The notes: a model not told the origin generated them from the sequence alone. Shown: positions 9,295 through 19,261, numbered from the stretch's first letter. The stretch is DNA of 64,000 nucleotides from Paracoccus aeridis (GCF_004923205.2 NZ_SELD02000007.1:61244-125243); one strand, 5' to 3'. A program made the numbers and translations.

Positions 9295-9343
9295 AATGAC
9301 GGTCCGGGGTGTGCGCCGCGCGCACCCCCGGACCGTCGTCATT
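9295..9343 (+). terminator. Large hairpin between oppA and oppB (attenuator or mRNA stabiliser)
   Basis: A long imperfect inverted repeat starts 18 bp after the oppA stop. AATGAC pairs with GTCATT, GGTCCGGGG pairs with CCCCGGACC, and GTGCGC/GCGCAC closes the top. It is followed by CCTTTTC. Placed between the binding-protein gene and the permease genes, it probably lowers read-through into oppBCDF or protects the 3' end of the oppA message. The structure is visible; the function is inference. Confidence 0.7.
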
Positions 9344-9374
9344 CCTTTTCAGTTCCCATCCAGGCGAGTCCCAG

Positions 9375-10292
9375 ATGTTCGGATTTATCCTGCGGCGGCT
9401 GGCTGTGGCGATCCCCACGCTGCTGCTGCTGATCGTCATTTCGTTTGTCCTGATGCATTCGGCCCCGGGCGGCCCGTTCACGCAGGAACGCGCGCTGCCG
9501 CCGCAGGTGCTGGCCAACCTCGACGCGAAGTACGGGCTGGACCAGCCCCTGGCCGTGCAGATGTGGACCTATATCGTCGGCATCCTGACCCGGTTCGACT
9601 TCGGGCCGAGCTTCGTCTATCCCGACCTGTCGGTGAACGACATCATCGCGCAGGGCTTCCCGGTGACGCTGACCTACGGCGCGATCGGCTTCTCGCTCTC
9701 GGTGCTGTTCGGCGTGATCCTGGGGATCATCGCCGCGATCCGGCACAACTCCTGGGTCGACACGCTGGCGGTCGGCGTCTCGATCGGCGCGCAGGTGCTG
9801 CCGAACTTCGTCATCGCGCCGATCCTGGTGCTGGTCTTCACGCTGTGGCTGCGCTGGCTGCCGGGCGGCGGCTGGGGCGGCTGGCCCTACTGGGTCATGC
9901 CGATCATCGCGCTGACGCTGTCGCACATGGCGTCGATCGCGCGGCTGACCCGGTCGTCCATGCTCGAGGTGCTGGGCTCGAACCACATCCGCACCGCCCG
10001 CGCCAAGGGCCTGAGCGAAAGCGCCGTCATCCTGCGCCACGCGCTGAAGCCCGCGATGCTGCCCGTCATCAGCTATCTGGGGCCGCTGTTCGTCACGATG
10101 ATCACCGGCTCGGTCGTCGTGGACATGTACTTTTCCACTGGCGGGATCGGGCGCAGCTTCGTCGATTCCGCCCTGTCGCGCGATTACGCCGTGATGATGG
10201 GGATCACGATCCTCGTCGGCGCCCTGACGATCTTCTTCAACCTGCTGGTCGACGTGCTCTACGCGTGGATCGACCCCAAGATCAGGTATTGA
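9375..10292 (+). CDS. oppB: Oligopeptide ABC transporter permease (OppB-like)
   Basis: This 305-residue inner-membrane permease starts at the ATG at 9375 (MFGFILRRLAVAIPTLLLL). It has the OppB/DppB N-terminus, including FVLMHSAPGGPF, and six predicted membrane segments. The ABC-permease EAA loop is seen near HIRTARAKGLSESAVILRHA, which contacts the ATPase subunits. It pairs with OppC to form the channel. oppC begins 4 bp after its stop. Confidence 0.94.
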   Translation: MFGFILRRLAVAIPTLLLLIVISFVLMHSAPGGPFTQERALPPQVLANLDAKYGLDQPLAVQMWTYIVGILTRFDFGPSFVYPDLSVNDIIAQGFPVTLTYGAIGFSLSVLFGVILGIIAAIRHNSWVDTLAVGVSIGAQVLPNFVIAPILVLVFTLWLRWLPGGGWGGWPYWVMPIIALTLSHMASIARLTRSSMLEVLGSNHIRTARAKGLSESAVILRHALKPAMLPVISYLGPLFVTMITGSVVVDMYFSTGGIGRSFVDSALSRDYAVMMGITILVGALTIFFNLLVDVLYAWIDPKIRY

Positions 10293-10296
10293 CGCC

Positions 10297-11226
10297 ATGA
10301 CCATGATCGACCGCGAAGCCATCGAACGGCTGGGCGACAACATGGCGGCGCAGGAGGTCGCGGGCCGCAGCCCGTGGGCCGACGCGCGCCGCCGCTTCCT
10401 TCGCAACAAGGCCGCCGTGGCGGGGCTGATCGTCCTCATGCTGGTGCTGGCGTTCGGCCTGTTCGGCCAGCACCTCGCCGCCTGGAACAACGAGGACCTC
10501 GACTTCAACGTGATGGGGATGGTGGCCGAGAAGGGCCAGCCCTCGATCGAGAGCGGGCATTACTTCGGCACCGACGAGCTTGGCCGCGACCTGTTCGCCC
10601 GCACCGTGCAGGGCACCCGCGTGTCGCTGCTGGTGGGCATCGTGGGCGCGGCGATCGCGGTCGTGGTCGGGACGCTCTACGGCGCGATCTCGGGCTTCGC
10701 GGGCGGGCGCACCGACCAGATCATGATGCGGGCCGTCGATATCCTGATGTCGATCCCCTACATGTTCGTGCTGATCCTGCTCCTGGTGATGTTCGGGCGC
10801 TCGATGTGGCTGCTGTTTCTTGGCATCGGGCTGATCTCGTGGCTGGACATGGCGCGGATCGTGCGGGGCCAGACGCTCACGCTGAAGAACCGCGAATACA
10901 TCGAGGCCGCGCGCGCCACCGGCGTTCCCGGCTGGCGCATCATCCTGCGCCATATCGTCCCGAACCTGCTGGGCGTCGTCGCCGTCTATGCCACGCTGCT
11001 GATCCCGCTGATGATCCTCACGGAAAGCTTCATGTCCTTCCTCGGCCTCGGCGTGCAGGAGCCGCTGACCTCGTGGGGGGCGCTGATTTCCGAAGGGGCG
11101 AAGACCATGAACTACGGCACGCTGTGGCAGCTGGCCTTCCCGCTGTTCTTCTTCGTGATCACGCTGTTCGCGTTCTTCTTCGTGGGCGACGGCCTGCGCG
11201 ACGCGCTGGACCCGAAGGACCGCTGA
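10297..11226 (+). CDS. oppC: Oligopeptide ABC transporter permease (OppC-like)
   Basis: This 309-residue permease has an N-terminal cytoplasmic segment containing DARRRFLRNKAAVAGL, the usual OppC start. It also has the periplasmic motif GTDELGRDLFARTVQGTRVS and the EAA loop EYIEAARATGVPGWRIILRH. Six membrane segments are expected. It is the partner of OppB, separated from it by 4 bp; oppD follows 1 bp after the stop, so expression is probably coupled. Confidence 0.94.
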   Translation: MTMIDREAIERLGDNMAAQEVAGRSPWADARRRFLRNKAAVAGLIVLMLVLAFGLFGQHLAAWNNEDLDFNVMGMVAEKGQPSIESGHYFGTDELGRDLFARTVQGTRVSLLVGIVGAAIAVVVGTLYGAISGFAGGRTDQIMMRAVDILMSIPYMFVLILLLVMFGRSMWLLFLGIGLISWLDMARIVRGQTLTLKNREYIEAARATGVPGWRIILRHIVPNLLGVVAVYATLLIPLMILTESFMSFLGLGVQEPLTSWGALISEGAKTMNYGTLWQLAFPLFFFVITLFAFFFVGDGLRDALDPKDR

Positions 11227-11227
11227 G

Positions 11228-12337
11228 ATGCTGCTAGAAGTCAAGGACCTGAACGTCCGCTTCGCCACCCACGACGGCGAGGTGAAGGCCGTGAACGGCA
11301 TCGACCTGGACGTCGCGCGCGGCGAGACGCTGGGGATCGTGGGTGAATCGGGGTCGGGGAAAAGCCAGCTCGCTTTCGCGATCATGGGGCTGCTGGCCCG
11401 GAACGGCACGACCACGGGGTCGGTCCGCTTCGACGGGCAGGAGATCCTGAACGCGCCCGCCCGGACGCTGTCGAAGCTTCGGGCGGACCGGATCGCGATG
11501 GTGTTCCAGGACCCGATGACCAGCCTGAACCCCTACATGCGGGTGTCGGACCAGATGGCCGAGGTGCTGATGCTTCACAAGGGGATGGGCAAGGCGCAGG
11601 CGGTCGCGGAATCGGTGCGGATGCTGGACGCGGTCCGCATCCCCGACGCCCGCGGTCGGGTGAGGCTGCACCCGCACGAGTTCTCGGGGGGCATGCGCCA
11701 GCGGGTGATGATCGCGATGGCGCTGCTGTGCCGGCCGGACCTGCTGATCGCGGACGAGCCCACGACCGCGCTGGACGTGACGGTGCAGGCGCAGATCATG
11801 CAGCTTCTCGACGAGTTGCAGACCGAGTTCGGGATGGCGATGATCCTCATCACCCACGACCTCGGCGTCGTGGCGGGCTCGTGTGAACGGGTGATGGTCA
11901 TGTATGGCGGGCGCACCATGGAACGCGCGCCGGTCGATCCGCTGTTCGCCGCGCCCTCGCACCCCTACACGCAGGGGCTGCTGGCGGCGATCCCGCGGGT
12001 GGACCAGAAGGGGGCGCGGCTGTCCGCGATCCCCGGCTCGCCGCCCAACATGACGCGGCCGCCCGCGGGCTGCCCGTTCGTGCCGCGCTGCCCCTATGCC
12101 ATGGACATCTGCCAAGACGTCATGCCGCCGCTGGTCGAGTTGGAGCCCGCGCGCCGGCGCGCGTGCCACGCGGCGGTTGAACGGGTCTGGGCCGGCCCGC
12201 CCGCGCTGGTCGAGACGCCCGAGCCTGCCGCCGCCGAGATGCAGGAGCGGATGGCGGGCGATCTTCCCGGAAACCTGCCCGACGCCGCCGTGGCAGGGGC
12301 CGGCAGCGCGGGCGTCACGCCCGAGGGTGGCCGCTGA
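11228..12337 (+). CDS. oppD: Oligopeptide ABC transporter ATPase (OppD-like)
   Basis: This 369-residue ABC ATPase has Walker A GESGSGKS, a Q-loop in [11 protein letters not shown], signature FSGGMRQRV, Walker [13 protein letters not shown] and the switch histidine in LITHDLGVV. The C-terminal oligopeptide domain has the cysteine motif around [14 protein letters not shown] that binds an iron-sulfur cluster in OppD/DppD relatives. After about residue 320 there is an Ala/Pro/Gly-rich tail longer than in most homologues. Together with OppF it powers transport. Confidence 0.94.
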   Translation: MLLEVKDLNVRFATHDGEVKAVNGIDLDVARGETLGIVGESGSGKSQLAFAIMGLLARNGTTTGSVRFDGQEILNAPARTLSKLRADRIAMVFQDPMTSLNPYMRVSDQMAEVLMLHKGMGKAQAVAESVRMLDAVRIPDARGRVRLHPHEFSGGMRQRVMIAMALLCRPDLLIADEPTTALDVTVQAQIMQLLDELQTEFGMAMILITHDLGVVAGSCERVMVMYGGRTMERAPVDPLFAAPSHPYTQGLLAAIPRVDQKGARLSAIPGSPPNMTRPPAGCPFVPRCPYAMDICQDVMPPLVELEPARRRACHAAVERVWAGPPALVETPEPAAAEMQERMAGDLPGNLPDAAVAGAGSAGVTPEGGR

Positions 12338-12425
12338 TGGCCGCGCCGCTCGCCGCAGCAATGCTTGCCGGTGCGGGGTCGGGCTTCAGCCCCCGCCCGC
12401 GCCACGTGAAAGGAGCCCGTCGTCC

Positions 12426-13484
12426 ATGACCGATCCCTTGACCAACGGCACCTCTGCCCCGCTTCTGGACGTCCGCGACCTGCGCGTGACCTTCGACATC
12501 CGCCGCGACGGCGACATGCCGTGGACCCCGTCTCGCCATCTCCGCGCCGTCAACGGCGTCGACTTCACGATCCATCCGGGCGAGACGCTGGGGATCGTGG
12601 GCGAATCCGGCTGCGGCAAGTCCACGCTCGCGCGGGCGCTGATCGGCCTCGTCCCCGCCACCGGAAGGGCGATCTGGCAGGACGGCACCGACCTTCTGTC
12701 GCTGAACCCGCGGCAGATGCTGCGCTATCGCAGCGACATCCAGATGGTGTTCCAGGACCCGCTCGCATCGCTCAACCCGCGCATGACCGTGGGCCAGATC
12801 ATCGCCGAGCCGCTGACGACGCACCGCAAGGGCCTGTCGCGCGACGAGGTCAAGCTGCGCGTCAAGCAGATGATGGACCGCGTGGGCCTGCTGCCCAACC
12901 AGATCAACCGCTACCCGCACGAATTCTCGGGCGGGCAGTGCCAGCGGATCGGGATCGCCCGCGCCCTGATCGTCGAGCCGAAGCTCATCATCTGCGACGA
13001 GCCGGTATCGGCGCTCGACGTGTCGATCCAGGCGCAGGTCATCAACCTTCTGGACGATCTGCAGCGCGACCTGGGGCTCGCGCTGATCTTCATCGCGCAC
13101 GACCTGTCGGTGGTGAAGCACATCAGCGACCGCGTGATGGTGCTGTATCTCGGCAAGATCATGGAACTGGAAACCGCCGACGAGGTCTATGCCAACCCGC
13201 AGCATCCCTACACGCAGGCGCTGCTGTCCGCGGTGCCGGTGCCGGATCCCGCGCGCGAACGGGCCAAGCGGATCATCCCGCTGGAAGGCGACCTGCCGTC
13301 GCCGCTTGCCCCGCCGTCGGGCTGCGTGTTCCGCACCCGCTGCCCGCGCGCGCAGGCGTTGTGTGCCGAGAAGGTGCCGGTCCTGACCGGCGGCCACGGC
13401 GAGCATGCGCACCGCTTCGCCTGCCACTTCCCCGGACCGCTGACGGCGGCCGAGATCGAGGCGCGCCGGGGCGTCGCCGCCTAA
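12426..13484 (+). CDS. oppF: Oligopeptide ABC transporter ATPase (OppF-like)
   Basis: This 352-residue ABC ATPase starts at the ATG at 12426, with AAAGGAG upstream. In-frame sequence further upstream is GC-rich and lacks family similarity, so the shorter start is preferred. Motifs are Walker A GESGCGKS, FQDPLASLNPRMTVGQII, signature FSGGQCQRIGIARAL, Walker B LIICDEPVSALD and the H-loop IAHDLSVVKHI. The C-terminal domain has the CVFRTRCPRAQALC cysteine motif. Unlike the other junctions in the operon there is an 88-bp gap after oppD. It ends the operon before a strong terminator. Confidence 0.93.
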   Translation: MTDPLTNGTSAPLLDVRDLRVTFDIRRDGDMPWTPSRHLRAVNGVDFTIHPGETLGIVGESGCGKSTLARALIGLVPATGRAIWQDGTDLLSLNPRQMLRYRSDIQMVFQDPLASLNPRMTVGQIIAEPLTTHRKGLSRDEVKLRVKQMMDRVGLLPNQINRYPHEFSGGQCQRIGIARALIVEPKLIICDEPVSALDVSIQAQVINLLDDLQRDLGLALIFIAHDLSVVKHISDRVMVLYLGKIMELETADEVYANPQHPYTQALLSAVPVPDPARERAKRIIPLEGDLPSPLAPPSGCVFRTRCPRAQALCAEKVPVLTGGHGEHAHRFACHFPGPLTAAEIEARRGVAA

Positions 13485-13505
13485 GGCACGCTTCACCCCA
13501 GCGAA

Positions 13506-13537
13506 AAGGCCCCGCCCCGTGACAGGGGCGGGGCCTT
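13506..13537. terminator. Bidirectional rho-independent-like terminator between oppF and pyc
   Basis: A perfect 13-bp stem (AAGGCCCCGCCCC, loop of 6, GGGGCGGGGCCTT) begins 21 bp after the oppF stop. It is preceded by AA and followed by CTTCTT, so it could terminate transcription from both sides. It lies 38 bp beyond the stop of the convergent pyruvate carboxylase gene. Confidence 0.85.
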
Positions 13538-13575
13538 CTTCGTGATCGCGGCCGCGCGCGGCCCGGTGTGCCCGG

Positions 13576-16500
13576 TCAGTCCAGTTCGACCAGCAGGTCC
13601 TTGGCATCCACCTGCGCCCCGGGGCTGACATGCAGCGCCTTCACGATCGCCTCGCGGTCGGCGTGAAGGCCGGTTTCCATCTTCATCGCCTCGATGGTCA
13701 GCAGCAGGTCGCCCGGCCTGACCTTCTGCCCGGCCTGCACCGCGACCGAGGCGATGGACCCCGGCATCGGCGCGCCGACATGGGCCGGATCGCCGTCAAT
13801 GGCTTTCGGCCGCGCGGCGGTCTTGGCCTTTGCAAGCCGGTTCGACACACGGATCACGCGCGGCTGGCCGTTGAGTTCGAAGAACACCCGCACGTCGCCC
13901 TCGTCCGACGTCTCGCCCACGGCCTGAAGGCGCAGCTCCAGCGTCTTGCCCGGGTCGATCTCGACCGAGATCTCCTCGCCCGGCTCCATCCCGTAGAAGA
14001 AGGTGCAGGTGGGCAGGGTGCGGACCGGCCCGTAGGTCGCGTGGCGGTGGGCGTAGTCGGTGAAGACCTTGGGATACATCAGGTAGCCGTTCAGGTCCTC
14101 GTCATCCAGGTCGGTGCCCGCAGCTTCGCGCGCCGCGCTGCGCGCGGCATCCAGATCGACGGGGGGCAGGTCCTTGCCCGGACGCTCGGTCAGCGCGGCC
14201 TCGCCCTTCAGCACCTTGGCCTGGATCCCCTCGGGCCACCCGCCGGGCGGCTGGCCGAGGTTGCCCTTCATCATGTCCACGACCGATTCCGGGAATGCGA
14301 CCTCCACCGCCGGGTCCTCGACCTGCGCGCGGGAAAGCCCCTGCGACACCATCATCAGCGCCATGTCGCCCACGACCTTGGACGACGGCGTGACCTTCAC
14401 GATGTCGCCGAACATCAGGTTCGCGTCGTGATAGGCCTGCGCGATCGCGGGCCAGCGGTCCTCCAGCCCCAGGCTGCGCGCCTGCGCCTTGAGGTTGGTG
14501 AACTGCCCGCCCGGCATCTCGTGCAGGTAGACTTCGGACGCGGGCGCCTGGTTGCCGGATTCGAAGGCGGCGTATTGCTGGCGCACCTGTTCCCAATAGG
14601 TCGAGAGCGCGCGGATCGTCGCCATGTCGAGCCCCGTGTCGCGCTCGGTGAACCGCAGCGCCTCGACGATCGACCCCAGCGCGGGCTGCGAGGTGCCGCC
14701 GGCAAAGCTGTCCATCGCCGCGTCCACCGCGTCCACCCCCGCCTCGGCCGCCGCCAGCAGGGTCGCCGCACCCGCGCCCGAGGTGTCGTGGGTGTGGAAG
14801 TGGATCGGCAGGCCGACTTCCTCCTTCAGCGCCTTGAAGAGGACGCGGGCGGCCGGAACCTTCAGCAGGCCGGCCATGTCCTTCAGGCCCAGGACGTGGG
14901 CGCCCGCCGCCTCAAGCTCCTTGGCCATGCCGACGTAGTAGCGCAGGTCGTACTTCGAGCGGTCCGGGTCCAGCAGGTCGCCGGTGTAGCAGATCGTGCC
15001 CTCGCAGACCTTGTCGGCCGCGATGACGGCGTCCATCGCGACGCGCATGCTCTCGACCCAGTTGAGGCTGTCGAACACGCGGAACACGTCCACGCCGGAT
15101 TTCGCCGCCTGCGCCACGAAGGACTGCACGACGTTGTCGGGATAGTTGGTGTAGCCCACGCCGTTCGACCCGCGCAGCAGCATCTGCGTCATGATGTTGG
15201 GCATCGCGTGGCGCAGGTCCCGCAGGCGCTGCCACGGACATTCCTGCAGGAAGCGGTAGGCCACGTCGAAGGTGGCGCCGCCCCAGCATTCGACCGAGAA
15301 CAGGCCGGCCATGTCCGCCGCATAGGTCGGCGCGACCCGGATCATGTCGATCGACCGCATGCGCGTCGCCAGCAGCGACTGGTGCCCGTCGCGCATCGTG
15401 GTGTCGGTGACGAGCAGGCGCTTCTGCGCCTTCATCCAGTCCGCGACGCCCTTCGGGCCGCGTTCCTCCAGCAGGTTCCGCGTGCCCGGCTGGACCTGCC
15501 CCTTTGGCACGGGGGCCTTGGGCGTCTTGAGATCGGCCGGCGGCTTCACCCGGCCCGCCGTTTCCGGGTGGCCGTTCACGGTGATGTCCGCGACGTAGGT
15601 CAGGATCTTGGTCGCCCGGTCCTGCGGGCGCTCGAAGGCGAACAGCCCGGGCGTCGTGTCGATGAACTTCGTCGTGTAGGTGTTGTCGAGGAAGGTCGGG
15701 TGCTTGAGCAGGTTGATCACGAACTCGATGTTCGTGGACACGCCGCGGATGCGGAACTCGCGCAACGCCCGGTCCATCCGCGCGATGGCCTGCTGCGGCG
15801 TGGGCGCCCAGGCGGTGATCTTGACCAGGAGCGAATCGTAGTAGCGGGTGACGACCGACCCGGCATAGGCGGTGCCGCCGTCGAGCCGGATCCCCATGCC
15901 GGTCGCGGTGCGATAGGCGGTGATGCGGCCGTAGTCGGGGATGAAGTTGTTCTGCGGGTCCTCGGTCGTGACGCGGCACTGGACGGCGTGGCCGCGCAGG
16001 CCGATGTCGGCCTGCGACGCCATGCCCGTCGCCTCGGCCAGCGGGCGCCCCTCGGCGATCAGGATCTGCGCCTGCACGATGTCGATGCCGGTCACTTCCT
16101 CGGTGACGGTGTGTTCGACCTGGACGCGGGGGTTCACCTCGATGAAGTAGAAGCGGCCGCTGTCCATATCCATCAGGAACTCGACGGTGCCGGCACATTC
16201 GTAGCCGACATGGGCGCAGATGCGGCGGCCCATCTCGCACACCTCGGCGCGCTGTTCGTCCGACAGGTAGGGCGCGGGCGCGCGCTCGACGACCTTCTGG
16301 TTGCGGCGCTGGACGGTGCAGTCACGCTCGAACAGGTGGTAGATCTGGCCGTGCTTGTCGCCGAGGATCTGGACCTCGACGTGGCGCGCGCGCTGGATCA
16401 TCTTCTCCAGGTAGCCCTCGCCGTTGCCGAAGGCCGCCTCGGCCTCGCGCCGTCCCTCGCGGACCTTCGCTTCCAGCTCCTCGGCGTTGAGGATGGGGCG

Positions 16501-17013
16501 CATGCCGCGCCCGCCGCCGCCCCAGGACGCCTTGAGCATCAGGGGAAACCCGACCGCCTCGGCTTCGGCACGGATCGCGTCGAAATCGTCGCCCAGCACC
16601 TCGGTCGCGGGGATGACGGGAACGCCCGCCTGGATCGCCACCCGGCGGGCCGAGGCCTTGTCGCCGAGCGCGCGCATGGTTTCGGCGCGCGGGCCGATGA
16701 AGGTGATCCCGGCGGCGTCGCAGGCGTCCACGAAGTCGGGGTTTTCCGACAGCAGACCGTAGCCGGGATGGATCGCGTCCGCCCCGGACATCCTGGCCAC
16801 GCGGATGATGTCCGGGATCGACAGGTAGGCGCCGACGGGCGACAGCCCCTCGCCGATCCGGTATGCCTCGTCCGCCTTGAAGCGGTGCAGGCCGAGCTTG
16901 TCTTCCTCGGCGTAGACGGCGACGGTCTTCTTGCCCATCTCGTTGGCGGCCCGCATGACCCGGATGGCGATCTCGCCCCGGTTAGCGATGAGAATCTTCT
17001 TGAAAGTCTTCAT
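13576..17013 (-). CDS. pyc: Pyruvate carboxylase
   Basis: This 1145-residue single-chain biotin enzyme makes oxaloacetate from pyruvate, bicarbonate and ATP. The start at 17013 (MKTFKKILIANRGEIAIRVM) is the standard N-terminus. Residues of about 1-460 form the biotin carboxylase domain, with the ATP-grasp glycine loop GGGGRGMRP. The carboxyltransferase barrel follows, starting around TTMRDGHQSLLATRMRS. The tail is the biotinyl domain with EAMKMETGLH, Lys1111 being the expected biotin attachment site. Length matches full-size alpha4 pyruvate carboxylases (about 1140-1180). It supplies oxaloacetate to refill the TCA cycle, for example during growth on peptides or on compounds degraded to pyruvate. 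The gene stands alone, convergent to oppF. Confidence 0.97.
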   Translation of the reverse strand: MKTFKKILIANRGEIAIRVMRAANEMGKKTVAVYAEEDKLGLHRFKADEAYRIGEGLSPVGAYLSIPDIIRVARMSGADAIHPGYGLLSENPDFVDACDAAGITFIGPRAETMRALGDKASARRVAIQAGVPVIPATEVLGDDFDAIRAEAEAVGFPLMLKASWGGGGRGMRPILNAEELEAKVREGRREAEAAFGNGEGYLEKMIQRARHVEVQILGDKHGQIYHLFERDCTVQRRNQKVVERAPAPYLSDEQRAEVCEMGRRICAHVGYECAGTVEFLMDMDSGRFYFIEVNPRVQVEHTVTEEVTGIDIVQAQILIAEGRPLAEATGMASQADIGLRGHAVQCRVTTEDPQNNFIPDYGRITAYRTATGMGIRLDGGTAYAGSVVTRYYDSLLVKITAWAPTPQQAIARMDRALREFRIRGVSTNIEFVINLLKHPTFLDNTYTTKFIDTTPGLFAFERPQDRATKILTYVADITVNGHPETAGRVKPPADLKTPKAPVPKGQVQPGTRNLLEERGPKGVADWMKAQKRLLVTDTTMRDGHQSLLATRMRSIDMIRVAPTYAADMAGLFSVECWGGATFDVAYRFLQECPWQRLRDLRHAMPNIMTQMLLRGSNGVGYTNYPDNVVQSFVAQAAKSGVDVFRVFDSLNWVESMRVAMDAVIAADKVCEGTICYTGDLLDPDRSKYDLRYYVGMAKELEAAGAHVLGLKDMAGLLKVPAARVLFKALKEEVGLPIHFHTHDTSGAGAATLLAAAEAGVDAVDAAMDSFAGGTSQPALGSIVEALRFTERDTGLDMATIRALSTYWEQVRQQYAAFESGNQAPASEVYLHEMPGGQFTNLKAQARSLGLEDRWPAIAQAYHDANLMFGDIVKVTPSSKVVGDMALMMVSQGLSRAQVEDPAVEVAFPESVVDMMKGNLGQPPGGWPEGIQAKVLKGEAALTERPGKDLPPVDLDAARSAAREAAGTDLDDEDLNGYLMYPKVFTDYAHRHATYGPVRTLPTCTFFYGMEPGEEISVEIDPGKTLELRLQAVGETSDEGDVRVFFELNGQPRVIRVSNRLAKAKTAARPKAIDGDPAHVGAPMPGSIASVAVQAGQKVRPGDLLLTIEAMKMETGLHADREAIVKALHVSPGAQVDAKDLLVELD

Positions 17014-17349
17014 GATCGTCGGCGCTTTCAGCAGGCGGAGACGCGAGAGCCGCTCCGTTCGGGGATGACGTGTCGTTCCGGGCCGGGAATGGCCGCGCCA
17101 GCCGGCACGAGGTGAAGCCCCGAACGGCCGGAATAGTCGCGATCCTTCCGACGGATGCAACTGCCGCCGGACGATGAACCGGCGGTGACCTGCCCGCCCG
17201 GCGCATGGCTTGGGCGCGTCCGCACCCGGCAGACGGCTTTCGCAGGCGGGGGCCGGGGCAGGGCGAACCGGCGTTGCGCCCGGCCGAAACGGGACTAAAC
17301 GGGGGGCGGAGCGGCAGGCCCGCCGCCACTCGGCGCGAAAGGAACACCG
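17014..17349. other. Divergent intergenic region, pyc / queF
   Basis: This is 336 bp of GC-rich sequence between divergent starts. I see no gene with family similarity and no recognisable preQ1 riboswitch: there is no class I hairpin with an A-rich tail before queF. It should contain the promoters of pyc and queF. The queF ribosome site is GAAAGGA 7 bp before the ATG. Confidence 0.5.
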
Positions 17350-17814
17350 ATGAGCGACAGCATCTATGCAGACCTCAAGCAGCTTGGCCACGCGACCACC
17401 CTGCCGCAGTCGCCCGACGAGGCAGAGCTGGAGCGGGTCGCGAACCCGCAGGCGGGCGTCGCCTACAACGTCCGCTTCACGGTGCCCGAGTTCACCTCGC
17501 TCTGCCCGATGACGGGGCAGCCCGACTTCGCGCATCTGGTCATCGACTACGTGCCCGGCGACTGGCTGGTCGAATCGAAGTCGCTCAAGCTGTATCTCGG
17601 GTCGTTCCGCAATCACGGCGCCTTCCACGAGGATTGCACGGTGTCGATCGGGCGGCGGATCGCGGGGTTCCTCGACGCGCGCTGGCTGCGGATCGGCGGC
17701 TACTGGTATCCGCGCGGCGGCATCCCCATCGACGTGTTCTGGCAGACCGGCGTGATGCCGGCCGACGTCTGGATCCCCGACCAGGGCGTGCCGCCCTATC
17801 GCGGGCGCGGCTGA
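17350..17814 (+). CDS. queF: NADPH-dependent 7-cyano-7-deazaguanine reductase (QueF)
   Basis: This 154-residue short-form QueF reduces preQ0 to preQ1 in queuosine biosynthesis. Expected catalytic and binding residues are visible. Cys52, in [13 protein letters not shown], forms the thioimide and Asp59 acts as the acid. The VESKSLK motif with Glu75 and the later RNHGAFHED (His89, Glu94) complete the site. Length matches the type I (B. subtilis-like) enzyme. No other que gene is present nearby. The YnfA-like gene follows 4 bp downstream. Confidence 0.95.
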   Translation: MSDSIYADLKQLGHATTLPQSPDEAELERVANPQAGVAYNVRFTVPEFTSLCPMTGQPDFAHLVIDYVPGDWLVESKSLKLYLGSFRNHGAFHEDCTVSIGRRIAGFLDARWLRIGGYWYPRGGIPIDVFWQTGVMPADVWIPDQGVPPYRGRG

Positions 17815-17818
17815 GCGG

Positions 17819-18139
17819 GTGACGTTCGCCCTTTATGCCGCGGCCGCGCTGGCCGAGATCGCAGGCTGCTTCGCCTTCTGGGCGTGGCTGCGGTTTTCGC
17901 GGCACTGGTTGTGGACGGTGCCGGGTGCCGCGTGCCTCATCCTGTTCGCGGTCGTCCTGACACGGGTGGACGCGGCGGCGGCGGGGCGTGCCTTCGCGGC
18001 GTATGGCGGCGTCTACATCTGCGCATCGCTCGCCTGGATGTGGCTGGTCGAAGGAATGCGGCCCGACGGATCGGACGCGATCGGCGCGGCGCTGTGCCTT
18101 GGCGGGGCCGCCGTGATCCTGTTCGGACCGCGCGGCTGA
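17819..18139 (+). CDS. YnfA/UPF0060-family small membrane protein
   Basis: This 106-residue protein has four predicted membrane helices and starts at a GTG 4 bp after the queF stop. The family pattern is clear: [41 protein letters not shown], and the C-terminal [21 protein letters not shown]0060 proteins resemble small multidrug resistance proteins, but their substrate is not settled. It ends 2 bp from the stop of the convergent mrpG gene, so both 3' ends are tightly packed without an obvious terminator. Confidence 0.85.
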   Translation: MTFALYAAAALAEIAGCFAFWAWLRFSRHWLWTVPGAACLILFAVVLTRVDAAAAGRAFAAYGGVYICASLAWMWLVEGMRPDGSDAIGAALCLGGAAVILFGPRG

Positions 18140-18141
18140 GG

Positions 18142-18498
18142 TCACTTCTTCGACAGCGGCAGGGTGTCGTAGGGCGCGCGCCCCTCGGCCCGGTCGCGGT
18201 GCAGCGCCGCGCGGCCCAGCACCATCAGCGTGACCGGGGTCGTGACCAGCATCATCAGGCCCAGGAACAGCTCGGGCACCACCAGCCGCGACCCCAGGGT
18301 CGAGAACATCATCACCGACCCCAGCAGGATCCCGCCCGCGCCCCAGCTGGTCGCCAGCGTCGGCGCGTGCAGCCGGTCGTAGAAGTTGCCGAGCCGGATC
18401 AGCCCCAGCGCGCCGATCAGCGTGAGGATCGAACCGAGTGCGACGAACGCGGCGATGATCAGCGCCACCGACGGGGGAAGCTGCTCGAGATGGGTCAT
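18142..18498 (-). CDS. mrpG: Mrp-type Na+(K+)/H+ antiporter subunit G
   Basis: This 118-residue membrane protein with three predicted helices has the MnhG/PhaG core [20 protein letters not shown], including the conserved RLHA segment. It is the last gene of the six-gene antiporter operon; its start overlaps the mrpF stop by 4 bp. In Mrp complexes all subunits are needed for antiport and for alkali and sodium tolerance. Confidence 0.93.
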   Translation of the reverse strand: MTHLEQLPPSVALIIAAFVALGSILTLIGALGLIRLGNFYDRLHAPTLATSWGAGGILLGSVMMFSTLGSRLVVPELFLGLMMLVTTPVTLMVLGRAALHRDRAEGRAPYDTLPLSKK

Positions 18499-18779
18499 TC
18501 GATCACCTCGCCGCGCAACAGGAACTTGGCCATCGCGGTCGTCGCGACGAACCCCAGCGTGCCGATGACCAGCGCCGCCTCGAACAGGAAATGGGTGCCC
18601 TGGCGCATCCCGGTCACGACCATCAGCAGCATCGCGCAGACATACATCGTGTCGAGCCCCGTCACCCGGTCCTGCGCGCGGGGGCCGCGGATGGCGCGCA
18701 TGCTGGCCAGCACCAGCGCGCTCACGAGACAGACCTGGGACAGCAGAAGCACCCAGGCGAGGATCAGCGCAGGGGTCAT
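18495..18779 (-). CDS. mrpF: Mrp-type antiporter subunit F
   Basis: This 94-residue protein has three hydrophobic helices and the MnhF/PhaF pattern [20 protein letters not shown] after the first helix. It overlaps mrpE and mrpG by 4 bp on both sides. It is a structural subunit of the Mrp complex in the inner membrane. Confidence 0.93.
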   Translation of the reverse strand: MTPALILAWVLLLSQVCLVSALVLASMRAIRGPRAQDRVTGLDTMYVCAMLLMVVTGMRQGTHFLFEAALVIGTLGFVATTAMAKFLLRGEVIE

Positions 18780-19261
18780 CGGAAGATCTCCATCAGCAGG
18801 GGTTCGTAGCGCGTCTTGATGGTGTGGGCCCAGTCGTCCTCGTCCTTCAGGTCGAAGACGTGCAGCAGCAGGTGGTTGTCGTCGGGGTCGAGGTCGATCC
18901 AGGCCGTGCCGGGGGTGGACGTGACGATGATGGCGAGCGTCGCCAGCGCGTTGCGGTTCGTCAGGTCCAGCGGGATGCGGACGAAGCCGGACTTGCGGCG
19001 GTGGCGCCGGCGGTCGTGCAGGATCAGCGCGGCCACGTTGTAGTTCGACTGGATGATGTCCAGCGCCACGCGGCCCGCGAGCCGCAGCATCATGCCGGGG
19101 CGCCGCAGCCTGACGCGGTCGGTGGCAAGGCGGCCGTAGCCCACGCCGGCGATCAGCCCGACCAGCACGCCCAGCACCAGCTGCCCGGTGGAGAAGCCGG
19201 TGAGGACCATCCAGAGGATCGTCACGAGGATGCTGACGACGGGGTGGGGGATCATGCTCAT
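18776..19261 (-). CDS. mrpE: Mrp-type antiporter subunit E
   Basis: This 161-residue protein has two N-terminal membrane helices and a cytoplasmic domain. The MnhE/PhaE motif is visible at [20 protein letters not shown]. Its ATG overlaps the mrpD stop by 4 bp. MrpE is needed for full antiport in other systems although it lacks a channel of its own. Confidence 0.92.
   Translation of the reverse strand: MSMIPHPVVSILVTILWMVLTGFSTGQLVLGVLVGLIAGVGYGRLATDRVRLRRPGMMLRLAGRVALDIIQSNYNVAALILHDRRRHRRKSGFVRIPLDLTNRNALATLAIIVTSTPGTAWIDLDPDDNHLLLHVFDLKDEDDWAHTIKTRYEPLLMEIFR

Noticed and set aside
7667..13484. A nickel or dipeptide (Dpp) identity for the first ABC operon
   Set aside because: The binding protein has the NGDPVTANDFVFAWRR pattern of OppA/MppA and not DppA or NikA features, so oligopeptide is the better call.
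17014..17349. A preQ1 riboswitch before queF
   Set aside because: I found no class I hairpin with an A-rich pairing tail and no class II-like structure; only generic GC-rich pairing is present.
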